From Nocardioides sp. GY 10113 (lineage in GTDB: Bacteria > Actinomycetota > Actinomycetes > Propionibacteriales > Nocardioidaceae): a DNA stretch of 64,000 nt. The stretch is from contig NZ_STGK01000003.1 of assembly GCF_004919105.1 (NCBI RefSeq), positions 1 to 64,000 on the forward strand, in the 5' to 3' direction. The translations under genes and the position numbers were made by a program. Below are positions 1 to 8,575 of this stretch, piece by piece. Below the pieces are notes generated by a model that was not told the DNA's origin, searched no databases, and worked only from the letters and a program-made list of their open reading frames with translations. Each line of letters starts with the position of its first letter. Position 1 is the stretch's first letter.

Positions 1-16
1 CCGGACAAACATTGCC

Positions 17-57
17 CCAGGGGCCACACCCATCGGTGTGGCCCCTGGCGGCTTTTT
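17..57 (+). terminator. Intrinsic terminator of an upstream + strand gene
   Basis: Fourteen-base arms (17-30 and 35-48) pair perfectly around the loop CATC, followed by CGGCTTTTT at 49-57. The T-run places it at the end of a + strand transcript that lies mostly left of the window. Confidence 0.85.
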
Positions 58-60
58 CCA

Positions 61-160
61 CCCGGACCGGGGAAAGGCACCCCCGAACCGGGCCTCAGGA
101 ACTCCCGAACCGGGGGAAAGGCACCCCCGGACCGGGGGTTCGGTGCCACCGAACCTCAGG
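61..160. repeat. Imperfect direct repeats and a hairpin before the GGR gene
   Basis: Two copies of a GC-rich unit with core GGGGAAAGGCACCCCC (about 61-92 and 104-138), each flanked by GGACCGG or GAACCGG, followed by the perfect hairpin GGTTCGGT-GCC-ACCGAACC (137-155). CCTCAGG also occurs at 93-99 and 154-160. No gene is visible; function unknown. Confidence 0.6.
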
Positions 161-188
161 TGCGTGAAGGTCGCCGTGGTCGTGCTGA

Positions 189-194
189 CAAGAT
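189..194 (+). promoter_or_regulatory. Leaderless -10 element (CAAGAT)
   Basis: CAAGAT lies 6 nt before the ATG at 201, the spacing expected if transcription starts on the start codon. No Shine-Dalgarno is present. It matches other A/T-poor -10 boxes in this window, such as CAGGAT at 9656. Confidence 0.5.
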
Positions 195-200
195 GGCGCC

Positions 201-1463
201 ATGACGACCGACGCGCCGAGCCGTACCGACGTACTGGTCGTGGGCGCCGGCCCCGCCGGATCCGGTGCCGCCGCGTGGGCGGCGCGACTCGGCCGCGACG
301 TGGTGCTGGCGGACGCCGCGGTCTTCCCCCGCGACAAGACCTGCGGCGACGGCCTGACCCCGCGCGCCATCGGCGAGCTCGAGCGCCTCGGCCTGCGTGA
401 ATGGGTGCGGAGTCACACCGTCAACCAGGGACTCCGGGCGCACGGCTTCGGGCAGACGCTGCACCTGAACTGGCCGGGAGGGAATCTTCCTGACTGGGGG
501 AGCGCCGTCGCGCGCACCGAGCTCGATGATCACCTGCGGACCGTGGCCACGAAGTCCGGCGTGGTCGGCATCGACGGCGCACGCGCCGTCGACGCCCGCC
601 TCGACGGTGACCGGGTGGCTGCCGTGGTCTTCGAGCGCGGCGGCCGCGACGGCGAGCGCTTCGAGATCGAGTGCGAGCGTCTGGTCGTCGCCGACGGCGT
701 GCGCTCGCCGCTGGGCAAGGTGCTCGGTCGGGAGTGGCACCGGGAGACGGTGTACGGCGTCGCCGGCCGTTCCTACGTCACCGCCGAGGCGGCGGACGAC
801 CCGTGGATCAGCTCGCACCTGGAGCTGCGCGGTCTCGACGGGGAGGTCCTCTCCGGCTACGGGTGGCTCTTCCCGCTGGGCGCCGACTCGGGCGAGATGA
901 ACCTCGGTGTGGGCACGCTGGCGACTGCCAAGCGCCCGGCCGACCTCGCGATCAGGCCGTTGATGCAGTCCTACGCGGACCAGCACCGTGGCGACTTCGG
1001 TCTCGGTGACGAGCTGCGCCGCCCGGCCTCCGCGCTGCTGCCGATGGGCGGTGCGGTCTCCCACGTCGCGGGACGGAACTGGGCGCTGATCGGCGACGCG
1101 GCCGGTTGCGTGAACCCGCTCAACGGCGAGGGCATCGACTACGGTCTGGAGACCGGGCGGCTGCTCGCCGAGCTGTTCGCCGAGGACGGCGACGTCGACC
1201 TCTCGGTGGTGTGGCCGGCGCTGCTGCGCGACCACTACGGTGAGGCGTTCTCCATCGCCCGTCGGCTCGCCGGCCTGGTCACGGTGCCGCGGCTCCTGCC
1301 CGCGCTCGGCCCGGTGGGCATGCGCTCGGACCTGCTGATGACGCTTGCCCTGCGCTGGATGGGCAACCTGGTCACCGACGAGGACCGGGACCGTGCGGCG
1401 CGGGTATGGCGCTGGGCCGGGCGGAGGTCCATCGCCCGGGATGCGCGGCCGCCGTTCTCCTGA
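201..1463 (+). CDS. Geranylgeranyl reductase family FAD-dependent oxidoreductase
   Basis: A 420-residue flavoprotein of the geranylgeranyl reductase / halogenase-like FAD family, which reduces isoprenoid double bonds such as those of menaquinone side chains or polyprenyl lipids; the substrate here is not determinable. The N-terminus has the Rossmann dinucleotide motif VVGAGPAGSGAA (about residues 12-24) followed by FPRDKTCGDGLTPRA, the family's substrate-side signature. The second FAD-contacting motif IGDAAGCVNPLNGEG sits near residue 300. ATG 201 is chosen because it lies 6 nt after a -10-like box and the Rossmann motif follows at the usual distance. It stands alone, transcribed like the NUDIX gene that follows 131 bp later. 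Confidence 0.85.
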   Translation: MTTDAPSRTDVLVVGAGPAGSGAAAWAARLGRDVVLADAAVFPRDKTCGDGLTPRAIGELERLGLREWVRSHTVNQGLRAHGFGQTLHLNWPGGNLPDWGSAVARTELDDHLRTVATKSGVVGIDGARAVDARLDGDRVAAVVFERGGRDGERFEIECERLVVADGVRSPLGKVLGREWHRETVYGVAGRSYVTAEAADDPWISSHLELRGLDGEVLSGYGWLFPLGADSGEMNLGVGTLATAKRPADLAIRPLMQSYADQHRGDFGLGDELRRPASALLPMGGAVSHVAGRNWALIGDAAGCVNPLNGEGIDYGLETGRLLAELFAEDGDVDLSVVWPALLRDHYGEAFSIARRLAGLVTVPRLLPALGPVGMRSDLLMTLALRWMGNLVTDEDRDRAARVWRWAGRRSIARDARPPFS

Positions 1464-1483
1464 GCCACAAGCCGCAGTTCGGC

Positions 1484-1527
1484 GGGGCCGGAGGCCCGGC
1501 TCGGTGGGGCCTGAGGCCCGGGTCGGC
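1484..1527. repeat. Tandem 22-bp GC-rich repeat
   Basis: Two adjacent 22-bp units (1484-1505, 1506-1527) beginning GGGGCC and containing GAGGCCCGG differ at three positions. They lie just after the reductase stop codon, where a terminator would be expected, and can fold on themselves. Function unknown. Confidence 0.55.
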
Positions 1528-1594
1528 GGCGGGATGTCCGTAGGGTGGCCCCAGGACGGTACGACGCCGGCCGGGAGCGACGGGTGGTGAGCAG

Positions 1595-2479
1595 GTGGCG
1601 CAACGGGTGCAGCGGCTGGCGGCGTACGCGGTGATCGTGCGTGGCGAGGAGATCCTGCTCTCCCGGATCGCGCCGAAGATCACCCGTACTGAGACCTGGA
1701 CGCTGCCCGGCGGCGGGGTGGAGCACGGTGAGGACCCGCGCGAGGCCGTGGTCCGCGAGGTCTACGAGGAGACCGGGCTGCGCGCCGAGATCGGCGAGAC
1801 GGCGCACGTCTTCTCCGCCCACATGCGCAACGCCTGGCGCCGCGGCCGCCGGGTCGACAACCATGCGGTGCGGATCGTCTACGAAGGCTGGGTGGCGGCC
1901 GACAGCCCCGCGCCGCACGTCGTCGAGGTCGACGGATCCACCAGCGAGGCCGCGTGGAAGCCGCTGGCCGACGTGCTGTCCGGGGCCGTGCCGACCTCGG
2001 CCGTGGTCGGCGACGCCGTCGCCGCCTACCAGGTCCGTAGGCGTCAACGGGCCGCCGCCTACGGGTGCGTCCTGGACGGCGACCGGGTCCTGCTGACCCG
2101 CACCTCCGACCTCGCGCCCAACCCCGGCACCTGGCACCTCCCCGGCGGCGGCATCGACCACGGCGAGAAGCCGGAGGACACCGTGGCTCGCGAGCTGTGG
2201 GAGGAGTGCGGACTGACCGGACGCGTGGACACCCTGCTGACCGTGGTCGACCACCACTTCACCGGTACCGCGCCCGACGGCCGCGAGGAGGACTTCCACG
2301 CGATCGGGATCATCTACCGGGCCAGCGTCGATCCCGGCGAGCCGCGGGTGGTGGAGGAGGGCGGCACCACCGATGCCGTGGCCTGGGTGCCGATCGCCGA
2401 CATCGAGTCCGGCGCCGTGCCGGTGTACCCGCTGGTCCGCGCGGCGCTCGCCGCCGCGGGCGCTACGGTGACCGGGTGA
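1595..2479 (+). CDS. Tandem NUDIX hydrolase (two-domain)
   Basis: A 294-residue protein with two complete NUDIX domains, each with the G-x5-E-x7-R-E-x2-E-E-x-G box: one near residues 40-63 (GGGVEHGEDPREAVVREVY followed by EETGL) and one near 190-212 (GGGIDHGEKPEDTVARELW followed by EECGL). NUDIX enzymes hydrolyse nucleoside diphosphates linked to other moieties; specificity cannot be read from the sequence. The start is GTG 1595; a TAGGGT box at 1541-1546 is a candidate -10, leaving a leader of about 40 nt with weak purine-rich sites. It opens a coupled run: the next gene starts inside its stop codon. The duplication inside one chain looks like internal gene duplication, and both catalytic boxes are intact. 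Confidence 0.85.
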   Translation: MAQRVQRLAAYAVIVRGEEILLSRIAPKITRTETWTLPGGGVEHGEDPREAVVREVYEETGLRAEIGETAHVFSAHMRNAWRRGRRVDNHAVRIVYEGWVAADSPAPHVVEVDGSTSEAAWKPLADVLSGAVPTSAVVGDAVAAYQVRRRQRAAAYGCVLDGDRVLLTRTSDLAPNPGTWHLPGGGIDHGEKPEDTVARELWEECGLTGRVDTLLTVVDHHFTGTAPDGREEDFHAIGIIYRASVDPGEPRVVEEGGTTDAVAWVPIADIESGAVPVYPLVRAALAAAGATVTG

Positions 2480-3792
2480 CTCCCGGCCAGCACGAACAGG
2501 TCTTCACCTATGCCGCGCCAGCGTTGAAGTTCGGTCGCGGCGCCGCCCGCGAGATCGGGTACGACGTGCGCGGCTGGGGCGCCGGGCGGGCCCTGCTGGT
2601 CACCGACGAGCGGGTCGCCGCGGCCGGGCACGCTGCCGGCGTCGCGGAGTCGCTGACGGCGTACGGCATCGAGGTGGTGACGTTCGCGGGCGCGCACGTC
2701 GAGCCGACCGACGCCTCCCTGATCGAGGCGGTCGAGTTCGCCCGCGGCGCCGGCTCGTTCGACGCCGTGGTCGCCGTCGGCGGCGGCTCGGCGATCGACA
2801 CCGCCAAGGCCGTCGCGCTGCTGACCACCAACCCGGGCGACCTGATGGACTACGTCAACGCGCCGGTCGGGCAGGCGCGGGCGCCCGAGCACCCGGTGCT
2901 CCCGCTCGCGGCCGTGCCCACCACCACGGGCACCGGCAGCGAGTCGACCACGATCTGCGTGATGGACGTGCTCGCGCTGAAGGTGAAGACCGGGATCAGC
3001 CACCCGGCGTTGCGGCCCCGGCTCGCGGTGGTCGACCCGTCCCTCTCGGCGACCCAGCCCGCGGGCGTGCTCGCCGCGTCCGGGATGGACATCCTCTGCC
3101 ACGCGCTGGAGAGCTACACGGCCCGGTGGTTCGGTGACTACGACTCCAAGGCGCCCGAGCAACGGGTGCCCTACTGCGGCTCCAACCCGATCTCCGACCT
3201 GTGGTCGGAGAGGGCCCTGGGGCTGCTCGCCTCCGCCTTCCGGCCCGCCGTCCGTGCCGCGTGGGGCGAGGGGTCCGGCGAGGGCTCGGACGCGGCGGCG
3301 CGGGACGCCGCCGACGACATGGCGCTGGCGGCGACCTTCGCCGGCCTCGGGTTCGGCAACGCCGGCGTCCACATCCCGCACGCCTGCGCCTACCCGATCG
3401 CCGGCCGCGTCCGCGACTTCCGCCCGGCCGACTACCCGGACGCCGAGCCGATGGTGCCGCACGGGATGGCGGTCTCGCTGACCGCGCCGGAGGCGTTCCG
3501 GTTCACCTTCCCCGCCGCCCCCGAGCGGCACCTGCGCGCCGCGCGCCTGCTCGACCCCGGCGCCGACGACCTGACCGGTGAGGGCGCCGACGTGCTGCCG
3601 CGCGTGATCACCCGGCTGATGCGCGACATCGGCAGCCCCAACGGCCTGGCCGCGGTCGGGTACGGCGAGGGGGACGTCGACGACCTCGTCGCCGGCGCCC
3701 TGCAGCAGCAGCGGCTGCTCGCCACCGCCCCGCGCGAGGTGGCCGCCGAGGACCTGGCCGGGGTGTTCCGCGAGTCGATGGAGCTCTGGTGA
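2476..3792 (+). CDS. Iron-containing alcohol dehydrogenase, hydroxyacid-oxoacid transhydrogenase-like
   Basis: A 438-residue group III Fe-dependent dehydrogenase. Visible motifs are the NAD-binding VVAVGGGSAIDTAKAVALL (about residue 98), the TTTGTGSEST loop, and metal-ligand stretches SGMDILCHALESY, GNAGVHIPHACAYPI and VPHGMAVSLTAPE. The GNAGVHIPHACAYPI stretch and long insertions resemble ADHFE1-type hydroxyacid-oxoacid transhydrogenases, which move hydride between 4-hydroxybutyrate and 2-oxoglutarate. The GTG 2476 start overlaps the NUDIX stop by 4 bp (GTGA). The open frame runs further upstream, but no motif supports a longer protein. Substrate assignment is by resemblance only. Confidence 0.8.
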   Translation: MTPGQHEQVFTYAAPALKFGRGAAREIGYDVRGWGAGRALLVTDERVAAAGHAAGVAESLTAYGIEVVTFAGAHVEPTDASLIEAVEFARGAGSFDAVVAVGGGSAIDTAKAVALLTTNPGDLMDYVNAPVGQARAPEHPVLPLAAVPTTTGTGSESTTICVMDVLALKVKTGISHPALRPRLAVVDPSLSATQPAGVLAASGMDILCHALESYTARWFGDYDSKAPEQRVPYCGSNPISDLWSERALGLLASAFRPAVRAAWGEGSGEGSDAAARDAADDMALAATFAGLGFGNAGVHIPHACAYPIAGRVRDFRPADYPDAEPMVPHGMAVSLTAPEAFRFTFPAAPERHLRAARLLDPGADDLTGEGADVLPRVITRLMRDIGSPNGLAAVGYGEGDVDDLVAGALQQQRLLATAPREVAAEDLAGVFRESMELW

Positions 3793-4319
3793 CCCGGCCG
3801 CTGTCCCGTCGCTCCGTCCCCACCGCGGCGTTCGCCGGCTCCTGCCTGCTCTACGCGGCGGCCTGGGTGGCGGCGGCGGTCGCGCTACCGGACCGGGTGC
3901 CGGTGCACTTCGGGTTCAGCGGTGAGGTCGACCGGTGGTCCGGCCGCGGTGAGCTGCTGGTCGGGACCGCGCTGGTCGGGCTGCTGGTCGCCGGCGTCCT
4001 CGCGCTGGTCGCGTTCGCGCCGGTCCCGGCCTCGATGGTCAACGTCCCGCACAAGGAGTGGTGGACGGCGACCCCGGAGCGCGCCGAGCGGATGCGCGCG
4101 ATGGCCCGGGCCGACGCCTTGTGGCTGGGCACCGCGACGATGCTGCTGCTGACCTGCCTGCTGGTGGTCACCACGGCCGTCGCCGACGACCCCGAGCCGA
4201 GCCTCGGGCCGTGGTTCTTCGCCGCGATCGGCATCTTCCTGGCGGCCGTCACGCTGCACACGGCGTACTCGTTCGTGGTCCGCTACCGCCCCGACCGGGA
4301 CGGGGGTGCGGATGGCTGA
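3789..4319 (+). CDS. DUF1648-type four-helix membrane protein
   Basis: A 176-residue integral membrane protein with about four hydrophobic segments (residues 12-33, 57-78, 112-130, 141-162). Between the first two lies LPDRVPVHFGFSGEVDRW, the DUF1648 signature found in SdpI-like immunity and signalling membrane proteins. GTG 3789 overlaps the preceding stop by 4 bp, so it is coupled to the transhydrogenase gene and overlaps the next start too. A biochemical role is not evident; immunity or signalling is only suggested by the family. Confidence 0.65.
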   Translation: MTRPLSRRSVPTAAFAGSCLLYAAAWVAAAVALPDRVPVHFGFSGEVDRWSGRGELLVGTALVGLLVAGVLALVAFAPVPASMVNVPHKEWWTATPERAERMRAMARADALWLGTATMLLLTCLLVVTTAVADDPEPSLGPWFFAAIGIFLAAVTLHTAYSFVVRYRPDRDGGADG

Positions 4320-7212
4320 GGCCTCCGGTCGCGACGGGGCCACCGACGGGGCCACCGATCTGGTCGCCGAGCTCCGCCGCCGCGGGGTCGAGGCGGACGA
4401 CTCGCCGCTGACCCGCGCGCTCTACTCCTCCGACGCATCGCTCTACCGGGTCCTGCCGCGGGCCGTGGCCCGCCCGGCGCACCGGGACGACCTCGAGGCG
4501 GTGCTCGAGGCGGCCGCGCTGACCGCGACCCCGCTGACCCCGCGCGGTGCCGGTACCTCGATCGCCGGCAACGCGATCGGCCCGGGCCTGGTCGTCGACA
4601 CCCGGCGCCTGAACCGGGTGCTGGAGATCGACCCCGAGGCCCGCACCGCCCGGGTCGAGCCGGGCGTCGTGCACGCCGCGCTGCAGGCCGCCGCCGCGCC
4701 GTACGGGCTGCGCTACGGGCCCGACCCGTCCACCCACCCCCGCTGCACGATCGGCGGGATGATCGGCAACAACGCGTGCGGGTCCCGCGCGCTCGGCTAC
4801 GGACGCACCGCGGACACGCTGCGCGCGGTCGACGTGCTGTGGGGCGACCGTGCCGCGGCGCCCGGCACGGTCGAGGAGCGCCTGCGGGGACTGGTCGCCG
4901 CCGAGCTGGCGCACGTGCGGACCACGTTCGGCCGGTTCGGCCGGCAGGTCAGCGGCTACTCGCTCGAGCACCTGCTGCCCGAGGCACCGGGGGGCGGCGC
5001 CGGGGGGATGGCGCGGTTCCTGGCCGGCACCGAGGGCACGCTGGGCCTGGTCCGCGAGGCCACGGTCGCGCTGGTGCCCGAGGCGCCGCGGCGGCTGCTG
5101 GTGCTCGGCTACCCGTCGATGGCCGAGGCCGCCGACGCCGTACCGGCGCTGCTGGCGGCCGGCGGCGGTGCGCTGATCGCGTGCGAGGGGCTCGACGCGC
5201 GGTTGGCCGACCTGGTCCGCGCCCGACGGGCCGTCCCCGAGCTGCCGCGCGGCAGCGGGTGGCTGCTCGTGGAGTACGACGCCGGGCCGTCGTCGGAGCC
5301 GATGTCGGACACCGGGCTCGGCGCCCGGCTGGTGGCCGCCGGCGCCGCCCTGGGCCACCGCGAGGTCACCGACGCCGGCGAGGCCGCCGCGCTGTGGCGG
5401 ATCCGCGAGGACGGCGCCGGCCTCGCCGCCCGCAGCCTCTCCCGCCCCGCGCACGCCGGCTGGGAGGACGCCGCCGTCCCGCCCGCGGCACTGGGCGCGT
5501 GGCTGCGCGACTTCGAGGAGCTGCTGACCGCGCACGGACTCTCGACCGTTCCGTACGGCCACTTCGGCGACGGCTGCGTGCACGCCCGGATCGACTTCGA
5601 CTTCGCCGACGGCGGGCTGCGGTTCCGCGAGTTCCTCGAGGCCTGCGCGCGGCGGCTGGCCGACTACGGCGGCTCGCTGTCCGGGGAGCACGGCGACGGC
5701 CGGGCCCGCTCCGAGCTGCTGCCGATCATGTACGACGCCACCTCGCTGCGGCTGTTCGGGCAGGTCAAGGCCGCCTGCGACCCCGACGGGCTGCTCAACC
5801 CCGGCGTGCTGGTCGAACCGGCCCCGCTCGACGCCGACCTGCGGCCCGTCCGCGCCGAGCGGGCTGCCCCCGGGCCTCGCCCGATGCTGCGCCTGGCCGA
5901 CGACGGCGGCTCGCTGGTCGCGGCGACCCACCGCTGCACCGGGGTCGGGAAGTGCGTGGCGCCGTCCGGGAGCGGCGGCGTCATGTGCCCCTCCTTCCTC
6001 GCCACCGGCGAGGAGAGGGACTCGACCCGCGGCCGCGCCCGGGTGCTCCAGGAGGCGCTCACCGGCGGCCTGCCCGGCGGGCTGGCCGACCCGGCGCTGC
6101 ACGACGCGCTCGACCTCTGCCTCTCCTGCAAGGGCTGCGCCTCTGACTGTCCGACCGGCGTGGACATGGCGACCTACAAGTCCGAGGCGCTGCACCGGAC
6201 CTACCGGCGCCGGCCGCGGCCGCGCAGCCACTACACGCTGGGTCGACTGCCCCGGTGGGCCGCGCTGGCCGCCGCCACCGGATCGGCGCGGCTCGCCAAC
6301 GCGACGCTGCGCTGGGCGCCGACCGCCGCGGCCGCCAAGGCGCTCGCGGGGGTGGACGCTCGTCGTACCGTGCCGGCCTTCGCGGCGACCACGCTGCGCC
6401 GCTGGGCGCGCTCCCGACCCGACGCGGGGACGCCCGAGCGGCCCGACGTGTGGCTGTGGGCCGACTCGTTCACCGACCACTTCCGCGACGGCCCCGGTCG
6501 CGCCGCGGTCGCCTACCTCGAGGCGTGCGGGCTGCGGGTCGGCGTGATCGACGAGCGTGCCTGCTGCGGGCTGACCTGGATCACCACCGGCCAGCTCGAC
6601 CAGGCGCGGCGGATCGTGGCCGGCGCGGTCGGCGTGCTCTCCCGGTACGTCGACTCGGGCGTGCCGGTGGTCGGGTTGGAGCCGTCGTGCCTGGCCGCGC
6701 TGCGCTCCGACGCCGCCGAGGTGGTCCCCGACGCCGACGTGCCGGCCGCCGAGAGGGTCGCCGCCGGCGTGCTGACCCTGGCGGAGCTGGTCACCCGGCT
6801 CGACCTGCCGCTGCCCGACCTCACCGGGGTCTCGGTGCTGGCGCAGCCGCACTGCCACCAGCACGCGGTGCTGGGCTGGGAGGCCGACGCGGCCCTGCTC
6901 GCCCGCGCCGGCGCCGCGGTCACCCGGGTGCCGGGCTGCTGCGGGCTGGCCGGCAACTTCGGCGTCGAGCGCGGGCACTACGAGACCTCGGTCGCGGTCG
7001 CCGAGACCCACCTGCTGCCGGCGGTGCGGTCCGCCCGCGCCGCCGACCCGGCGACCGTGGTGCTGGCCGACGGGATGTCGTGCGCCCTGCAGCTCGACGA
7101 CCTGGCCGGCGTGCGGGCGCTCCACCTGGGCGAGCTGCTGGCGGAGCGGCTGGACGGCCCGCCGACGGAGCGGGACGCCGCCGAAGCCGGCCGAACGGGC
7201 CCGCGCCGTTAG
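4312..7212 (+). CDS. FAD-linked oxidase fused to Fe-S/CCG domains (GlcD-GlcF / D-lactate dehydrogenase type)
   Basis: A 966-residue fusion. Residues about 35-260 form a PCMH-type FAD domain (PRGAGTSIAGNAIGPG; GGMIGNNACGSRALGYGRT), followed by an FAD-oxidase C domain ending in SGEHGDGRARSELLP. Then come two ferredoxin-like clusters (CTGVGKC...CPSF near 545 and CLSCKGCASDCPTG near 605) and two cysteine-rich CCG units (RACCGLTWITTG, GCCGLAGNFG) with QPHCHQH between them. This arrangement oxidises a 2-hydroxy acid such as D-lactate or glycolate and passes electrons through Fe-S clusters to the membrane pool. ATG 4312 follows a G-rich ribosome site; in-frame GTG 4306 is the alternative. Either start overlaps the upstream gene. 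Confidence 0.85.
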   Translation: MAEASGRDGATDGATDLVAELRRRGVEADDSPLTRALYSSDASLYRVLPRAVARPAHRDDLEAVLEAAALTATPLTPRGAGTSIAGNAIGPGLVVDTRRLNRVLEIDPEARTARVEPGVVHAALQAAAAPYGLRYGPDPSTHPRCTIGGMIGNNACGSRALGYGRTADTLRAVDVLWGDRAAAPGTVEERLRGLVAAELAHVRTTFGRFGRQVSGYSLEHLLPEAPGGGAGGMARFLAGTEGTLGLVREATVALVPEAPRRLLVLGYPSMAEAADAVPALLAAGGGALIACEGLDARLADLVRARRAVPELPRGSGWLLVEYDAGPSSEPMSDTGLGARLVAAGAALGHREVTDAGEAAALWRIREDGAGLAARSLSRPAHAGWEDAAVPPAALGAWLRDFEELLTAHGLSTVPYGHFGDGCVHARIDFDFADGGLRFREFLEACARRLADYGGSLSGEHGDGRARSELLPIMYDATSLRLFGQVKAACDPDGLLNPGVLVEPAPLDADLRPVRAERAAPGPRPMLRLADDGGSLVAATHRCTGVGKCVAPSGSGGVMCPSFLATGEERDSTRGRARVLQEALTGGLPGGLADPALHDALDLCLSCKGCASDCPTGVDMATYKSEALHRTYRRRPRPRSHYTLGRLPRWAALAAATGSARLANATLRWAPTAAAAKALAGVDARRTVPAFAATTLRRWARSRPDAGTPERPDVWLWADSFTDHFRDGPGRAAVAYLEACGLRVGVIDERACCGLTWITTGQLDQARRIVAGAVGVLSRYVDSGVPVVGLEPSCLAALRSDAAEVVPDADVPAAERVAAGVLTLAELVTRLDLPLPDLTGVSVLAQPHCHQHAVLGWEADAALLARAGAAVTRVPGCCGLAGNFGVERGHYETSVAVAETHLLPAVRSARAADPATVVLADGMSCALQLDDLAGVRALHLGELLAERLDGPPTERDAAEAGRTGPRR

Positions 7213-7215
7213 GAT
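7210..7215 (+). promoter_or_regulatory. Leaderless -10 element (TAGGAT)
   Basis: TAGGAT overlaps the stop codon of the oxidase gene and lies exactly 6 nt before GTG 7222. It is a near-consensus actinobacterial -10 at leaderless spacing. Confidence 0.6.
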
Positions 7216-7221
7216 CGTGGA

Positions 7222-7308
7222 GTGAACCCGCGGCACCGTCGACTCGTCATCCCGGTCGCCCTGGCCGCGCTCCTGGTCATCGTCGTGGTGGCCGCCCTGG
7301 TCAAGTGA
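7222..7308 (+). CDS. 28-residue single-pass membrane peptide
   Basis: A short frame (GTG to TGA) encodes 28 residues: a basic start MNPRHRR, then an uninterrupted hydrophobic helix of about 20 residues rich in Val, Leu and Ala, ending in Lys. It is preceded at leaderless spacing by TAGGAT and sits in the 109-bp gap between the oxidase and methyltransferase genes. The basic-hydrophobic pattern and the promoter support a real small protein, but no family is recognised. It could also be the leader of the methyltransferase transcript. Confidence 0.5.
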   Translation: MNPRHRRLVIPVALAALLVIVVVAALVK

Positions 7309-7321
7309 CGGTGGACCGCCG

Positions 7322-8575
7322 ATGAGCAGCAGCACGCTCCCGCTGGCCGACGGGCTGGCCGTCGTCCGCGAGCACCTGCTCGACCCGGACCTGGTCCGGG
7401 CCGTCGCCTCGGGGCGCCAGCGCGGCCAGGAGGCCCCGCCGTGGCGCCGGGTCGAGGTGCGCTGGGTCGACCTCAAGGCCGGCACCCACCTGCAGACCGT
7501 CTCCTACGACGCCACCCAGGCGCACACGGCCAACGCCGCCGCCGGGGAGCCCGCCGCGGCCTGCGTCGACGCGCTGCTGGCCACGCCGTACGGCAACTGG
7601 CACGTGACCACGGCGAGGGCGGTCGTGCAGCTGCGGATCACCAAGAAGGGCCAGGCCTTCGTGCACGTCGGGCCGGCGGAGGGGGCCTCCGCGGCGCCCG
7701 CGAGCCGGTCGCACGACCGCGCCAAGCAACGGCTGCTGCCCGAGGACGACGCCCTCTTCGCCGCGCTCGGCCTGGCCGGCAAGGACGGCCGGATCCGGCC
7801 CAGCCGGCAGGCCAAGTACCGCCAGATCGAGGAGTTCGTCGGCCTGCTCGACGCGGCCGTCTCCGACGCCATCGGCGCCGGACACCTGCGCACCCCCACG
7901 CCCGAGGACCCGCTGCGGATCGTCGACCTCGGCTGCGGCAACGGCTACCTGACCTTCGCCGCGCACCGGTACCTGAGCGACCGCAGGGGCCTGCCGGTGC
8001 GGATGACCGGGGTCGACGTCAAGGAGCAGTCGCGCGCCCACAACGCGTCGGTCGCCGCGGACCTCGGCATCGACGCGGACTTCGTGGTCGGCACCATCGC
8101 CGACGCCGCCCTGCCGCAGCCGCCCGACGTGGTGCTCGCGCTCCATGCCTGCGACACCGCGACCGACGAGGCGCTGGCCCGCGCGGTGGAGTGGCAGGCG
8201 CCGCTGGTGCTCGCCGCGCCCTGCTGCCACCACGACATCGCCGCCCAGCTGCGGCGTACCCCGCCGCCGGAGCCGTACGCCGCGCTGGTCCGCGACGGGA
8301 TCCTGCGCGAGCGGTTCGCCGACACCCTCACCGACGCGCTGCGCGGGCTGCTGCTGCGCGGCGCCGGCTACCGGGTCGAGGTGGTGCAGTTCGTCGAGTC
8401 GAAGCACACCCCGCGCAACACGCTGCTGCGGGCGGTGCGCACCGGCGGCGCCGGTCCCGGCGCCTCCGCCGCCCGCGCCGAGTACGACGACCTCACCGCC
8501 ACGTGGGGCCTGCACCCGCGCCTCGGCGTACTGCTGGCGGCGTCCTCGTCCGGCCCGTCGGACGCCCCGCGGTGA
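7322..8575 (+). CDS. SAM-dependent methyltransferase (Methyltransf_32 type)
   Basis: A 417-residue class I methyltransferase. SAM motif I is VDLGCGNGYLTFAAHRYL (about residues 200-217), and the characteristic downstream signature is ALHACDTATDEAL followed by APCCHHDI. These two together mark the METTL25/RRNAD1-like Methyltransf_32 family, whose substrates are poorly defined (rRNA in the eukaryotic relatives). ATG 7322 follows the small membrane peptide by 13 bp. The next gene starts inside its stop codon, so they are coupled. Confidence 0.75.
   Translation: MSSSTLPLADGLAVVREHLLDPDLVRAVASGRQRGQEAPPWRRVEVRWVDLKAGTHLQTVSYDATQAHTANAAAGEPAAACVDALLATPYGNWHVTTARAVVQLRITKKGQAFVHVGPAEGASAAPASRSHDRAKQRLLPEDDALFAALGLAGKDGRIRPSRQAKYRQIEEFVGLLDAAVSDAIGAGHLRTPTPEDPLRIVDLGCGNGYLTFAAHRYLSDRRGLPVRMTGVDVKEQSRAHNASVAADLGIDADFVVGTIADAALPQPPDVVLALHACDTATDEALARAVEWQAPLVLAAPCCHHDIAAQLRRTPPPEPYAALVRDGILRERFADTLTDALRGLLLRGAGYRVEVVQFVESKHTPRNTLLRAVRTGGAGPGASAARAEYDDLTATWGLHPRLGVLLAASSSGPSDAPR

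Noticed and set aside
4249..7485. Very long open frame on the minus strand (about 1,078 codons) opposite the FAD/Fe-S oxidase
   Set aside because: The + strand gene has ordered family motifs; the minus frame is Gly/Arg/Pro/Val-rich shadow translation typical of high-GC codon bias.
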